Shown here piece by piece: positions 28,280-37,207 of a stretch of DNA of 64,000 nt. Position numbers and translations under genes: made by a program. The notes under the pieces were generated by a model. That model saw nothing but the letters and a program-made list of their open reading frames with translations. It was not told where the DNA came from and made no database searches. Source of the stretch: Peptoclostridium litorale DSM 5388 (GTDB taxonomy: Bacteria; Bacillota; Clostridia; Peptostreptococcales; Peptostreptococcaceae); NCBI RefSeq assembly GCF_900141635.1, contig NZ_FSRH01000007.1, positions 124,001-188,000 on the forward strand, written 5' to 3'. Position 1 is the stretch's first letter. Each line of letters starts with the position of its first letter.

Positions 28280-29306
28280 ATTCCAAAACTTCCCCTCTGA
28301 CATATGAATAGTCTCCATCTTTCACATGGCCTGTCATGGCCCTGAGGTTTTCAACCGGAGTGGACATTCCAAGTCCGCACGCCGGAGCCACTATGTCGAC
28401 TCCCGATTCTATCGATACGTTTGTAGCAGTCACAACCTTTTCAGGAAGCCCGTCGTTTAAAAGCTGAGTGCTTACATTTCCCATAAGCCTTGTATGTACT
28501 AGCCTTCTGGCCATTTTCATTCCGACTGCAGAGTCAAAGCTAAGGGCGTCCGCTCCCATTTTGTTCATGCTGTCCACTATGGCCTTTGCCTTTCCGCATA
28601 TGTGCACTATAACCTTGGCGCCTTCTGCGTGTATCCTCTCTATGGACTCAGTGTAAAGCGGAACTACGAACCTTTCGAAGTTCTTGCTTCCCAGTATCTC
28701 TCCAGTGGCTGTAGGGTCTGAAAAGGTTATAACGTCCGCCCCAGCCCTTACCATCTCAACAGCGTATCTTATGGAGTACTCGTTTACATACTTCAAGAAC
28801 TCAAACGCCTTGTCAGGATCTCTTCTTAGCATCTTTAGAAAATCAAGAGGATCGACTATGGAAGTTGCGGTGCTCAGCGGCCCTGTTATGTTTCCTATTA
28901 CGGGAACCTCGTCGTTTTTAAGCCTTTTTATAGCCTCTATTACAACGGGCATCCTGTAGTCTTTCAGCGGATCTACACTGTAGTTTTTCATTATTTCGTC
29001 AACAGAGTCCTCGTTGTACTCCTTCACAAGAGGCTCAACCAGCTTGCCCCCAAAGTCAAGCTTAACCCCCAAAGGCTCGGCCTCTATTGTCATGCAAAAC
29101 GGGACTCCGTAGTTTTCAAACCCTAGGTCCTCGTTTATCCTCTTCGCAACATCCACCATGGCATCGACGCTGCAGTTGTGATTTTCATCTATATTGTCGA
29201 GTATTCCAGTGACTCCCGCATTCATCATTCCACCCGGACATATAACCGGAGGCCTGTCGACTTTTTCTCCGTTTAGAGCCTTTAAAAGTCTCTCCTTCTG
29301 ATTCAA
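28260..29306 (-). CDS. UroD-family methyltransferase (MtaA/MtbA-like), copy C
   Basis: A 348-residue protein, first in the operon. It has the KERLLKALNGEKVDRPPV opening of methylcobamide methyltransferases, ITGPLSTATSIVDP, FSDPTATGEILG, the zinc-site VHICGKA and a second cysteine in VAPACGLGMSTPVENLRAM. The TTG start at 29306 is preferred (AGAGGTG seven bases upstream) over an earlier GTG. It probably moves a methyl group between a corrinoid protein and a thiol or pterin; the substrate cannot be read from the sequence. Confidence 0.9.
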   Translation of the reverse strand: MNQKERLLKALNGEKVDRPPVICPGGMMNAGVTGILDNIDENHNCSVDAMVDVAKRINEDLGFENYGVPFCMTIEAEPLGVKLDFGGKLVEPLVKEYNEDSVDEIMKNYSVDPLKDYRMPVVIEAIKRLKNDEVPVIGNITGPLSTATSIVDPLDFLKMLRRDPDKAFEFLKYVNEYSIRYAVEMVRAGADVITFSDPTATGEILGSKNFERFVVPLYTESIERIHAEGAKVIVHICGKAKAIVDSMNKMGADALSFDSAVGMKMARRLVHTRLMGNVSTQLLNDGLPEKVVTATNVSIESGVDIVAPACGLGMSTPVENLRAMTGHVKDGDYSYVRGEVLEYVKDNI

Positions 29307-29576
29307 TACAAACACCTCTATTCATATATTTTTCAAAAAAATTTCCCACCACATGAAAATTTTAAACTAAATACACCTAAGTGTCGAATTAGAAATCTCT
29401 ATAGTACATGTTCTTCCCATTCAACAGCTTTATACCATATAATTCCTTATAAATCCAATGCCTATACAGTACTATCACAAGCATGTAAAATATTAACCAC
29501 CGGACATATTACACCTTGGAACTGCATGCAACTCATTCCATATTTCATTTTTTATCTTATATCTCTACTTTACATA
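29307..29576. other. Intergenic region upstream of the methyltransferase operon
   Basis: About 270 AT-rich bases between the divergent methyltransferase operon and the tRNA-Pro promoter. A TTGGAT / TATAAA pair 18 bases apart on the minus strand near 29430-29460 is a weak promoter candidate. No gene or clear riboswitch is seen. Confidence 0.4.
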
Positions 29577-29605
29577 TTTACAAAAACCCTTTTTTTGAAT
29601 ATAAT
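29577..29605 (+). promoter_or_regulatory. Promoter of tRNA-Pro
   Basis: TTTACA (29577-29582) and TATAAT (29600-29605) with 17-base spacing, 25 bases before the tRNA. Confidence 0.88.
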
Positions 29606-29629
29606 GGTTGTGTGCAAACAATACTTTTT

Positions 29630-29706
<77 letters not shown>

Positions 29707-29710
29707 GTAA

Positions 29711-29749
29711 AAGCCTTCAAGGATCAAATGATCTTTGAAGGCTTTTTTA
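29711..29749 (+). terminator. Terminator after tRNA-Pro
   Basis: Fifteen-base-pair stem AAGCCTTCAAGGATC with a four-base loop, then a run of T on the plus strand. Confidence 0.9.
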
Positions 29750-29903
29750 TTGCTGTTTGACTATAAATTTACTACAACTGGATTGAACCGCCCGGACTGA
29801 AGTCATGAGTATAGGGTATAAACTAAGGGAATACATTTACAAGAATATAAAAGATACAGTTTGTAAAATACAGACAAATTTACTCTGTCAGGCAGGTGGT
29901 AAA

Positions 29904-32138
29904 ATGGACTCCAAACCAACGTTCACAATCCCTTTGGATAGGGCCTGCGAATATCCTATTCAAGCGATTGGAAGAAAGAGCAGGAATCTGTCAATATGCA
30001 AAAGAGAGGGATTCAACGTGCCCGACGGCTTTTGCATAAACACGAAATGCTATAGGCGATTTTTGGCCCACAACAAACTGAATAAATTCATAAAAATGGA
30101 AATATCCAAAAAGCCATTTGAAGACATGCGGTGGGAGGAGCTTTGGGATGCCTCACTCAGGATACAGTCTGCGTTTATTAAAGCCGAAATGCCCAGTGAC
30201 ATTGAGCTCGATATATTAAACCAGCTGTCCAGATGGTCCGAAGGAACCTCTTTTGCAATTCGTTCTTCATCTCCGCAAGAGGACACTAGGGCCTATTCAT
30301 TTGCTGGCATATATGAGTCATATGTTGACGTAAAAGGGGCACTAGATGTACTGGATAAAGTCAAACTGGTATGGGCCTCCCTCTGGAGCGACCGTTCGCT
30401 GCTTTACAAAAATGAGATTTCGCTGGATGTTCTCAAAAGCTCTATGGCGGTTCTTGTCCAAAGGATGGAGTATAAGGACGTGTCCGGAATTGCATTCACC
30501 GCAAATCCAATATCCAATGATGCTACGTCCATTATCATAGAAGCCATAGAAGGGTCTTTGGACATGCTTGTAAGCAACTTGAAGACGCCTGAGCGAATTC
30601 AAATCGACAAGGCATCTGGAAATATAAAGCTGATTCAGTCTCCCCTAAGCAAGCGGCTGCTTGAAGACTCCAGGATAAGATCGCTTCAAAAACAAGTGCT
30701 GAGTCTGGAGAAGCTGTTCAACGAGCCTGTAGATGTCGAGTGGACAGGGCTTGGAGAAGATTTTACCGTACTTCAGGTCAGGCCGATCACAGGGCTGTCG
30801 CGGGAGTCGAGCGAGGAAAAGCAGTGGTACTTGACTCTTACGCCAAAAATGCAACAACTTGTAGACCTGGCAAATCGGGTTGAGCACATATTGATTCCTC
30901 AGCTGATGCAAACATGTGAAAGGTTTGCCGGAACATCCCCTGAAGGCCTGTCCAAAGAGGCCCTCGCCAACGCCCTTAGGAAGAGAGGCGAAAGCTATGA
31001 TTACTGGACAAGCGTATATCAGAATGAGTTCATTCCGTTCGCACACGGCATACGACAATTCGGGCTTTTTTACAATGAAATCATTCATCCCCAGGACCCC
31101 TACGAGTTTATGGACCTTCTGGAAGGCACCCCTTTAATGGCCGAAAGCAGAAACCGTGAAATGAATGTGCTGGCTGAATCTCTAAGACACCTGCCGTCTT
31201 TGAAAAATCGCCTGCAAAAAGCCGTCCGCTCGGGCCTGCGGGGAGAACGACTTTTCAAGGAGCTAATGGTAATCAGACAACGCGGACCAGAGGAGGAGGC
31301 TTTCATAGATGCCTTCCTGAAATTTCTGAAAGAGAATATGAACACACACTACCAAAGCGTCAATTTAAACAGGGCTCCCGAGATTTCACTGAATGTAATT
31401 ATCAAACTGTCAGAAAGTCCATTAGCCACAAAACATGGGGACAATTCAGGTCTACAAAAGTATATATCACAATATTTCGAAAAGGCTGGAGATGAGAGAA
31501 AAAAAGAAGCCGAACAATGGCTAAGAATCGGCAGGGTGAGCTGGCGCCTCAGAGACGATGACAACATATTGCTGGGCAAGCTTGAGAACCAGCTGCTTGC
31601 TTTTATGCAGCAGGCGGCAATCCTCCTGAAAAATGAAGGGCTACTCGATAATTCGCCTGCAGACTTTGTATTAGACGACTGGATACAATTTTGGGAAGGG
31701 CTCACAAATAAAAAGAAGGTTCAGCTGAGTTCAAGCCAAGAATCAGCAAAACCCTCCGACGTGAAAATTAACAGGCCCAGTCAAAGGATCGGCCAACCCT
31801 CTTCACCGGGTGTATTTACAGGCACTGCTCGTGTGATTCGCTCTCTTGAGGACTTTGAAAGCGTCAAAAGCGGAGAAGTACTCGTTTTTGACGCAGTAGA
31901 GCCACAGATGACATTTATCATACCACTGGCAGGCGCAATTGTTGAAAGAAGAGGCGGAATGCTAGTCCACAGTTCGATTATCGCCCGAGAGATGAACATA
32001 CCTGCAGTCAACGGCATAAGCCGTGCAACGGAGTGGATTAGAACAGGGGATATCGTCACCGTCAACGGCGATATTGGCGTCGTACTTATAGGCAAACCTT
32101 CATTCAAAAGAACAAAAAGTAAACATGGCTATCCGTAA
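29904..32138 (+). CDS. PEP-synthase-like dikinase with rifampin-phosphotransferase architecture
   Basis: About 744 residues. The N-terminal ATP-grasp domain is of the PPDK/PEP synthase type (AIRSSSPQEDTRAYSFAGIYESYV, SGIAFTANPI, QVRPITG, to about residue 300). A mostly helical middle part follows, and the swivelling phospho-histidine domain lies at the extreme C-terminus (RRGGMLVHSSIIAREMNIPAV). The pyruvate/PEP TIM barrel of true PEP synthase is missing, as in rifampin phosphotransferases, so the phosphate acceptor is probably another small molecule. The start at 29904 follows AGGTGG; an in-frame ATG at 29805 lacks a site. It lies alone after tRNA-Pro. Confidence 0.82.
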   Translation: MDSKPTFTIPLDRACEYPIQAIGRKSRNLSICKREGFNVPDGFCINTKCYRRFLAHNKLNKFIKMEISKKPFEDMRWEELWDASLRIQSAFIKAEMPSDIELDILNQLSRWSEGTSFAIRSSSPQEDTRAYSFAGIYESYVDVKGALDVLDKVKLVWASLWSDRSLLYKNEISLDVLKSSMAVLVQRMEYKDVSGIAFTANPISNDATSIIIEAIEGSLDMLVSNLKTPERIQIDKASGNIKLIQSPLSKRLLEDSRIRSLQKQVLSLEKLFNEPVDVEWTGLGEDFTVLQVRPITGLSRESSEEKQWYLTLTPKMQQLVDLANRVEHILIPQLMQTCERFAGTSPEGLSKEALANALRKRGESYDYWTSVYQNEFIPFAHGIRQFGLFYNEIIHPQDPYEFMDLLEGTPLMAESRNREMNVLAESLRHLPSLKNRLQKAVRSGLRGERLFKELMVIRQRGPEEEAFIDAFLKFLKENMNTHYQSVNLNRAPEISLNVIIKLSESPLATKHGDNSGLQKYISQYFEKAGDERKKEAEQWLRIGRVSWRLRDDDNILLGKLENQLLAFMQQAAILLKNEGLLDNSPADFVLDDWIQFWEGLTNKKKVQLSSSQESAKPSDVKINRPSQRIGQPSSPGVFTGTARVIRSLEDFESVKSGEVLVFDAVEPQMTFIIPLAGAIVERRGGMLVHSSIIAREMNIPAVNGISRATEWIRTGDIVTVNGDIGVVLIGKPSFKRTKSKHGYP

Positions 32139-32146
32139 AACAAATC

Positions 32147-32178
32147 AGGCAGCTGTCCCTCTCAGCTTTCAGCTGCCT
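32147..32178 (+). terminator. Hairpin after the dikinase gene, no T-run
   Basis: AGGCAGCTG paired with CAGCTGCCT around a 14-base loop, nine bases after the stop. It lacks the T-tract of a strong intrinsic terminator. Confidence 0.45.
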
Positions 32179-32293
32179 ATCTCATTGTAAATGTTGTCAA
32201 ATGCGGATGTGTTTTTTCTGAACACGTTCAACATATTTGTACATAATTCAAAGCCGTAGGGTGAAAAAACCGCTGCTTTTTAGCCATATTGAT

Positions 32294-32322
32294 TTGACAC
32301 ATCATATTTTCCATGATATAAT
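32294..32322 (+). promoter_or_regulatory. Consensus sigma-A promoter of a short transcript
   Basis: TTGACA (32294-32299) and TATAAT (32317-32322), both perfect, with 17-base spacing. No conventional gene starts downstream on this strand. Confidence 0.88.
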
Positions 32323-32360
32323 GCATATTCACTCTAATTTTCCAAAAGGAGGTGTTTGTT

Positions 32361-32441
32361 ATTAAAAATTCACATAGTACACTGCGTGTTTTTATCGCTA
32401 CAGTATCTGTCATGTCATACTATCTTATCAGCGTAATATAG
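32361..32441 (+). CDS. Possible 26-residue peptide with an ATT start
   Basis: A perfect AAAAGGAGG (32344-32352) follows a consensus promoter, and eight bases later an ATT codon opens a frame of 26 residues ending in TAG at 32441. The product has a polar N-terminus (KNSHSTLR) and a hydrophobic rest (VFIATVSVMSYYLISVI), like a tiny membrane peptide. A TTG at 32356 in another frame is too close to the site, and the only in-frame ATG is at codon 18. It could be a small membrane or type I toxin-like peptide, or the region may be a small RNA. The promoter and site are solid; the coding call is a guess. Confidence 0.35.
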   Translation: MKNSHSTLRVFIATVSVMSYYLISVI

Positions 32442-32510
32442 TAATTCACATTTCTAAAACTCTAGTTGTAATATCCATCGCAATCATAATACCCTACTGA
32501 TTTTTTCCCA

Positions 32511-32552
32511 AAAATAAAAAACCCGCACATCAAAATAAAAAACCCGCACATC
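32511..32552. repeat. Perfect 21-bp tandem duplication of a terminator arm
   Basis: The 21 bases at 32511-32531 are repeated exactly at 32532-32552. On the minus strand each copy holds the 3' arm (GATGTGCGGG) and T-tract of the terminator after the DUF1846 gene. Confidence 0.9.
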
Positions 32553-32583
32553 CTCGGGAGTTTTCCCAAACAAAATGTGCAGG
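32532..32583 (-). terminator. Terminator after the DUF1846 gene
   Basis: Arm CCTGCACAT (32575-32583) pairs with ATGTGCGGG (32543-32551), with an inner TTGGGAAAACTCCCGA hairpin, followed by TTTTTTATTTT. The duplicated second arm follows directly. Confidence 0.88.
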
Positions 32584-32610
32584 CTGCTTTAAGTCAAACT
32601 ATTTCAATTG

Positions 32611-34113
32611 CTAGTAGTACAGTCTCTCTGATGGATATTCCGGATCGCAAGTCACATCCATTCCAAGCTTCATGAATGTCTGCTCGTCATTAGTGCTCAG
32701 TATTGTAGTCGAGTGAACCTGGCATCCCTTAAGAAGTGAAAGCTTCTCCATAGCAACCTCTGCCATAGGATTTGTAGCCGCACTTATGCTAAGGGCTATC
32801 AGTATCTCTTCACAGTTTAGAGCCGTTATGCTGCTTCCAAGAGTCTTTTCCTTAAGGTTTATTATTGGCTCAAGTATAACAGGTGAAATCAGATGGATTT
32901 CGTCATCCATGTTCGAAAGATGCTTTATTGCATTAAGCAGTACTGCCGATGCAGCATCCATTGTATCCGATCCCTTACCTGTAAGTATTGTTCCGTCGCT
33001 AAGCTCAAGAGCCACTGCCGTGCACTGCTCATTTTCAGCCAGCTCTTCCTTGAGTCTAGCCGCTCTTTCCCTTGCAGGTACAACAACTTTTCTGTCCTCA
33101 GGCTTAAGGTTAAGCTCTTCCATTATAAGTCTCGCCCTTTGGAATGTCTCAAGGTCTACATATCCTTTTTTGTATTCGCAACCGGTTTTGAAGTATCTTC
33201 TTATTATTTCCTGTCTCGAAGCCTCTTTGACAACTTCATCGTCAATTATTCCAAAACCTACACGGTTTACCCCCATGTCCGTAGGCGACTTATAAACCGC
33301 TTCCTCTCCCGTTATCTTTTCTATTATCCTCTTTAGGACAGGGAAAGTCTCTATGTCTCTATTGTAGTTTACAGCCACTTCGTTATATGCGTCGAAGTGG
33401 AACGAGTCTATCATGTTTACGTCCTTAAGGTCGACAGTTGCCGACTCATATGCTATGTTAAGAGGGTGCTTAAGCGGAACATTCCACACAGGGAATGTCT
33501 CAAACTTTGAGTATCCCGCAACCTTTCCGTTCTTGTGCTCATGGTAAAGCTGGCTCAGGCATGTAGCAAGCTTTCCGCTTCCAGGTCCCGGAGCCGTAAC
33601 AACCACTATAGGCTTTGTAGTCTCTATATACGGGTTCTTTCCGTATCCCTCGTCGCTTACTATGGTATCCACGTCTGTAGGATATCCCTTTGTAGCGCTG
33701 TGAGTGTATACCTTGATTCCCCTTCTTTCAAGCTTGTTCATGAATATTGTCGCCGCAGGCTGATTTGCATATCTGGTTATAACAACGCTGTTTACATCAA
33801 GCTCATACGCTCTCAGGTCGTCAATAAGCCTTAACACGTCCATGTCATAAGTTATTCCAAAATCTCCACGGATTTTGTTTCTTTCAATGTCTCCTGCATA
33901 AACGCAGATTACAACTTCCACTTTCTCCTTAAGCTTGTGAAGAAGCTTTATCTTTGCATTTTCGTCAAAGCCAGGAAGGACTCTCTTTGCGTGCATGTCA
34001 AAAAGAAGCTTTCCTCCGAACTCCAAATAAAGCTTGTCGTAATTGTTGACTCTCTCAAGTATGAACTTTGACTGTTCTTCCAAATATTTTTGTGGATCAA
34101 AACCTATTTTCAT
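32611..34113 (-). CDS. DUF1846 family protein
   Basis: A 500-residue cytoplasmic protein of the DUF1846 family. Structures exist for relatives, but I know of no established reaction. Conserved stretches are [15 protein letters not shown] at the start, [30 protein letters not shown], a glycine-rich [24 protein letters not shown] loop resembling a nucleotide-binding P-loop region, and [12 protein letters not shown]. The start at 34113 follows GAGGTTGATT. The leader has a three-fold 13-bp repeat at 34139-34177. It is monocistronic. Confidence 0.92.
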   Translation of the reverse strand: MKIGFDPQKYLEEQSKFILERVNNYDKLYLEFGGKLLFDMHAKRVLPGFDENAKIKLLHKLKEKVEVVICVYAGDIERNKIRGDFGITYDMDVLRLIDDLRAYELDVNSVVITRYANQPAATIFMNKLERRGIKVYTHSATKGYPTDVDTIVSDEGYGKNPYIETTKPIVVVTAPGPGSGKLATCLSQLYHEHKNGKVAGYSKFETFPVWNVPLKHPLNIAYESATVDLKDVNMIDSFHFDAYNEVAVNYNRDIETFPVLKRIIEKITGEEAVYKSPTDMGVNRVGFGIIDDEVVKEASRQEIIRRYFKTGCEYKKGYVDLETFQRARLIMEELNLKPEDRKVVVPARERAARLKEELAENEQCTAVALELSDGTILTGKGSDTMDAASAVLLNAIKHLSNMDDEIHLISPVILEPIINLKEKTLGSSITALNCEEILIALSISAATNPMAEVAMEKLSLLKGCQVHSTTILSTNDEQTFMKLGMDVTCDPEYPSERLYY

Positions 34114-34138
34114 AATCAACCTCACTATCCTTATCCTT

Positions 34139-34177
34139 AATTATTCTCCGTAATGTTTCTCCGCAATTATTCTCCGT
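34139..34177 (-). repeat. Three 13-bp direct repeats in the DUF1846 leader
   Basis: On the minus strand the units are ACGGAGAATAATT, GCGGAGAAACATT and ACGGAGAATAATT, directly adjacent. The outer two are identical. They lie between a candidate -10 (TAAAAT, 34183-34188) and the ribosome binding site. Confidence 0.85.
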
Positions 34178-34266
34178 TGACTATTTTACCACAAATCGAA
34201 TTTATTATAAGAGAAAACTAGAATATTTTTGTTTTTTTTCTTGAACAAAGTAAATCTACATAAAAA

Positions 34267-34282
34267 CAGCCGTATCCGGCTG
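34267..34282 (-). terminator. Terminator after the 34.3-kb lipoprotein gene
   Basis: CAGCCG/CGGCTG stem with a four-base loop, followed by TTTTTA on the minus strand. Confidence 0.82.
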
Positions 34283-34297
34283 CTTTTATATCCCACG

Positions 34298-34855
34298 CTA
34301 TTCCTTTTTCAGCTTGAGCGCGCTTATTTTGCTCTTCATTACCATTGACTCGTCTTCATATTTCATCTCCCAGGTTCCTTCAAGCGAATAGCCCTTTCCA
34401 GTGTCTTCAATCTCGACATTGAAATTCATGACTTGGTTCTTGTCAAAGCTCGAGTCCTCTTTTACAGTCTCTATGGATATTTTCCCATTGTCATATATGA
34501 ATGCATAAGGACCTTCGGTCGAATCCGATTCTCCCGGGTACATGTCAACGACCTTTATTGAAACTGTGCCGTTTTTTTCATCAACAGCATTTATGTTAAG
34601 CACAACTCCTCTTGTCTGTCCCTTTATTGACTCGAACATGTTGATCTCCTCAAGGGCCGTTTCGGCATCTCCGGACTTGTTTGCGATCTCCATCTTGAAA
34701 TCGTCCTCTATGCTGACCTGCTCAAACGTTATAGTTCCTTCCGTCCACTCCCCCTCTACTTCCTTCAGCTCAGGAGCCTTCCCTCCGCAGCCTGCCGTAA
34801 CAATTCCTATAACTGCAAGCAGCGCCGCCATTATCCATAGTCTTTTTCCCTTCAT
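34298..34855 (-). CDS. Small lipoprotein of unknown function
   Basis: A 185-residue secreted lipoprotein. It has a signal peptide with a basic start (MKGKRLW), a hydrophobic core and a lipobox ending TAGC, so the mature protein is anchored at the cysteine near residue 22. The mature part is acidic and probably beta-rich, with a WTEGTITFEQVSI opening and a GYSLEGTWEMKYEDE strand near the end. This resembles small clostridial lipoproteins, but I recognise no named domain. The start at 34855 follows AAAGGGGATGAGG. It is monocistronic. Confidence 0.8.
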   Translation of the reverse strand: MKGKRLWIMAALLAVIGIVTAGCGGKAPELKEVEGEWTEGTITFEQVSIEDDFKMEIANKSGDAETALEEINMFESIKGQTRGVVLNINAVDEKNGTVSIKVVDMYPGESDSTEGPYAFIYDNGKISIETVKEDSSFDKNQVMNFNVEIEDTGKGYSLEGTWEMKYEDESMVMKSKISALKLKKE

Positions 34856-35128
34856 GCCCTCATCCCCTTTCAACTATAATATGTTCAAATCATTTAATTA
34901 ATCATATTTTAAAAATACCCCCCCAGATTCAAAAACAACAGCAATTTATGATAAACAGTAATTTAAATATGTATTCATTTTATATTTAGGGCTCGTCTTA
35001 TGCAGCGCCATGTCTTATAATTAATTCTGTAGGGAGATACATACTGAAATTCATTTGAAATTATATTTTCACTTATACATATTATTAATTTGCTTCACAT
35101 GAAATTTGGAAGGAGTCCGACACAAGTA

Positions 35129-37207
35129 ATGATCAATCAAATTTTCAACAAAAAAAATCCATTAGTTCTAGTCGCTGACGATTCAGCGCTTATACGTTCC
35201 ACACTTCGTAACTTTTTAGAAGAGCAGGGCTACAGGGTTATAGAAGCGGAAAATGGCGCCAAGGCACTGTCATTATTCGAAATCAAAAATCCTGACCTTG
35301 TCCTTATGGACTTTGTTATGCCTGTAATGGACGGGGTCACGGCCTGTTCAAAAATTCAAGAGCTGAAAAACGGAAAAGATACTCCAGTTATAATGATAAC
35401 TTCCATGGACGATGAGTCTTCTGTAAACCGCGTATTCAACTCAGGGGCTGCGGACTATGTAAGCAAGCCCATAAACTGGGCCGTGCTGCGCCAGAGGATT
35501 ACGCGCCTGCTCAAGGCCCGCCATAACGAGATATCACTGGGACAGAGCGAAGCCTTCGCCCTGTCAATAATAAACCATGCCGTTGAGGGCATAATAACAG
35601 TAGACTCCATGGGAATTATAAAGTTCATGAATCCCGCTGCCGAGATCACATTCGGATATTCACAAAGCGAACTCCTGGGCAAGAACATATGCAATTTGAT
35701 ATCGGGTCTTAGGTTTCCCGAAATATATTATGAAAAAACAACTGACAGCAATTGTGAATTTTCAGGATATCAAAAAAACGGGGATAAAATTCCAATAGAG
35801 CTGACAATAAGCAAATTCAATTCGTCCGATTCCCCGCTATACACTGTGATTTTAAGAGACGTGACTGAAAGAAAAAACTATGAGGACATGATAAAGTACA
35901 AGGCCTTTTACGATTCCCTTACCGAACTTCCCAACAGGCTTCTTTTGAAAGACCGTTTGTCTCTTGAAATTTCACATGCAAAGCATACAAATCAAAAGCT
36001 TGCAGTAATGTATCTCGATCTTGACAGATTCAAGCTCATAAACGACACTCTCGGACATAATACGGGAGACAGCGTGCTAAAGCAGGTTTCAGCAAGACTT
36101 AAGGAATGTGTCCGCCCTGACGACACCGTTGCCAGAATAGGTGGAGACGAGTTTGTCATACTTCTTCCCGGAATAACCCAGGAAGAGAAAATAGGCAATA
36201 TAGCTCACAGGGTGCTCAATTCCATAAGAGAACCCATAATAATAAATGAGCACGAGCTTTACCTTACAATAAGCATAGGCATAACCGTGTTTCCAAACGA
36301 CGGCGAAGACGAAGAAACTCTTCTAACAAACGCAGATGTCGCTATGTACAGGGCCAAGGAAAAGGGCAAGAACAACTTCCAGATTTACACTCACGCCTTG
36401 AATGCAAAGGCTCTTGAAAGGCTGGCGCTCGAAAACAGCCTGAGAAGGGCGCTTGAATACAAGGAATTCGTAGTCCACTACCAACCCAAAGTGGACACTG
36501 AAAGCGAACAGGTCATAGGCATGGAGGCCCTTGTCAGGTGGCAGCATCCTAAATGGGGCCTTGTTCCCCCGCAAAAATTCATACCTCTTGCAGAAGAGAC
36601 CGGACTTATAGTCCCAATAGGCGAATGGGTTTTGCACACCGCATGTACGCACACAAAGGCTCTTCACAACATGGGGCTTAAGCCGCTTACAGTTGCCGTA
36701 AACCTGTCTGCAGTACAGTTTGAGCTTCAAAACCTTACAAAAATGGTATCGAAGGTTTTAGCTGAAACAGGACTTGACCCGCAGTATCTTGAGCTCGAAA
36801 TAACCGAAAGCGTCGCCATGCAAAACGTTGAACACACGCTGAATATGATACGTGATCTCAAGGCAATGGGCATAAAGTTCGCCATAGACGATTTTGGCAC
36901 AGGCTATTCATCACTCAGTCAGCTGAGTAATTTTTCAGTGCACAAGCTTAAAATAGACAGGTCATTTGTAAGCAAGATAAACGGAGAAAAGGATAATTCT
37001 ATAATCCCTTCCACTGTACTTGCACTTGGCAAAAGCCTCGACCTTTCAATAGTTGCCGAAGGGGTTGAAAGCCAGGAGCAGGTTGACTTCCTCAAGGAAA
37101 ACAACTGCGATGAAATGCAGGGGTTCTTCTTTGGAAAACCAATGCCGATAGAAAATTTCAAACAACTCTACAGCACAGACTTGAATATTGATATTTCAAA
37201 AAAATAA
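35129..37207 (+). CDS. Response regulator with PAS, GGDEF and EAL domains (c-di-GMP turnover)
   Basis: A 692-residue soluble protein. Domains: receiver (about 10-130, phospho-acceptor Asp61 in LVLMDFVMP), PAS (about 140-248), GGDEF (255-420) and EAL (435-685). GGDEF at 338-342 is intact, with an inhibitory RxxD site (RPDD) five residues before it. EALVRW at 466 and DDFGTGYSSL support an active phosphodiesterase. It could therefore make or degrade c-di-GMP depending on phosphorylation and PAS input. No histidine kinase is adjacent. The ATG at 35129 is 13 bases after AAGGAG, a long spacing, so the start is uncertain. Confidence 0.93.
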   Translation: MINQIFNKKNPLVLVADDSALIRSTLRNFLEEQGYRVIEAENGAKALSLFEIKNPDLVLMDFVMPVMDGVTACSKIQELKNGKDTPVIMITSMDDESSVNRVFNSGAADYVSKPINWAVLRQRITRLLKARHNEISLGQSEAFALSIINHAVEGIITVDSMGIIKFMNPAAEITFGYSQSELLGKNICNLISGLRFPEIYYEKTTDSNCEFSGYQKNGDKIPIELTISKFNSSDSPLYTVILRDVTERKNYEDMIKYKAFYDSLTELPNRLLLKDRLSLEISHAKHTNQKLAVMYLDLDRFKLINDTLGHNTGDSVLKQVSARLKECVRPDDTVARIGGDEFVILLPGITQEEKIGNIAHRVLNSIREPIIINEHELYLTISIGITVFPNDGEDEETLLTNADVAMYRAKEKGKNNFQIYTHALNAKALERLALENSLRRALEYKEFVVHYQPKVDTESEQVIGMEALVRWQHPKWGLVPPQKFIPLAEETGLIVPIGEWVLHTACTHTKALHNMGLKPLTVAVNLSAVQFELQNLTKMVSKVLAETGLDPQYLELEITESVAMQNVEHTLNMIRDLKAMGIKFAIDDFGTGYSSLSQLSNFSVHKLKIDRSFVSKINGEKDNSIIPSTVLALGKSLDLSIVAEGVESQEQVDFLKENNCDEMQGFFFGKPMPIENFKQLYSTDLNIDISKK

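Noticed and set aside
30645-31088. A 147-codon minus-strand frame within the dikinase gene
   Set aside because: It lies antisense within an intact gene with clear ATP-grasp and phospho-histidine motifs and has no start signal.
32228-32413. A 61-codon minus-strand frame opposite the strong promoter
   Set aside because: No Shine-Dalgarno and no protein-like composition; it runs through the promoter and leader of the plus-strand transcript.
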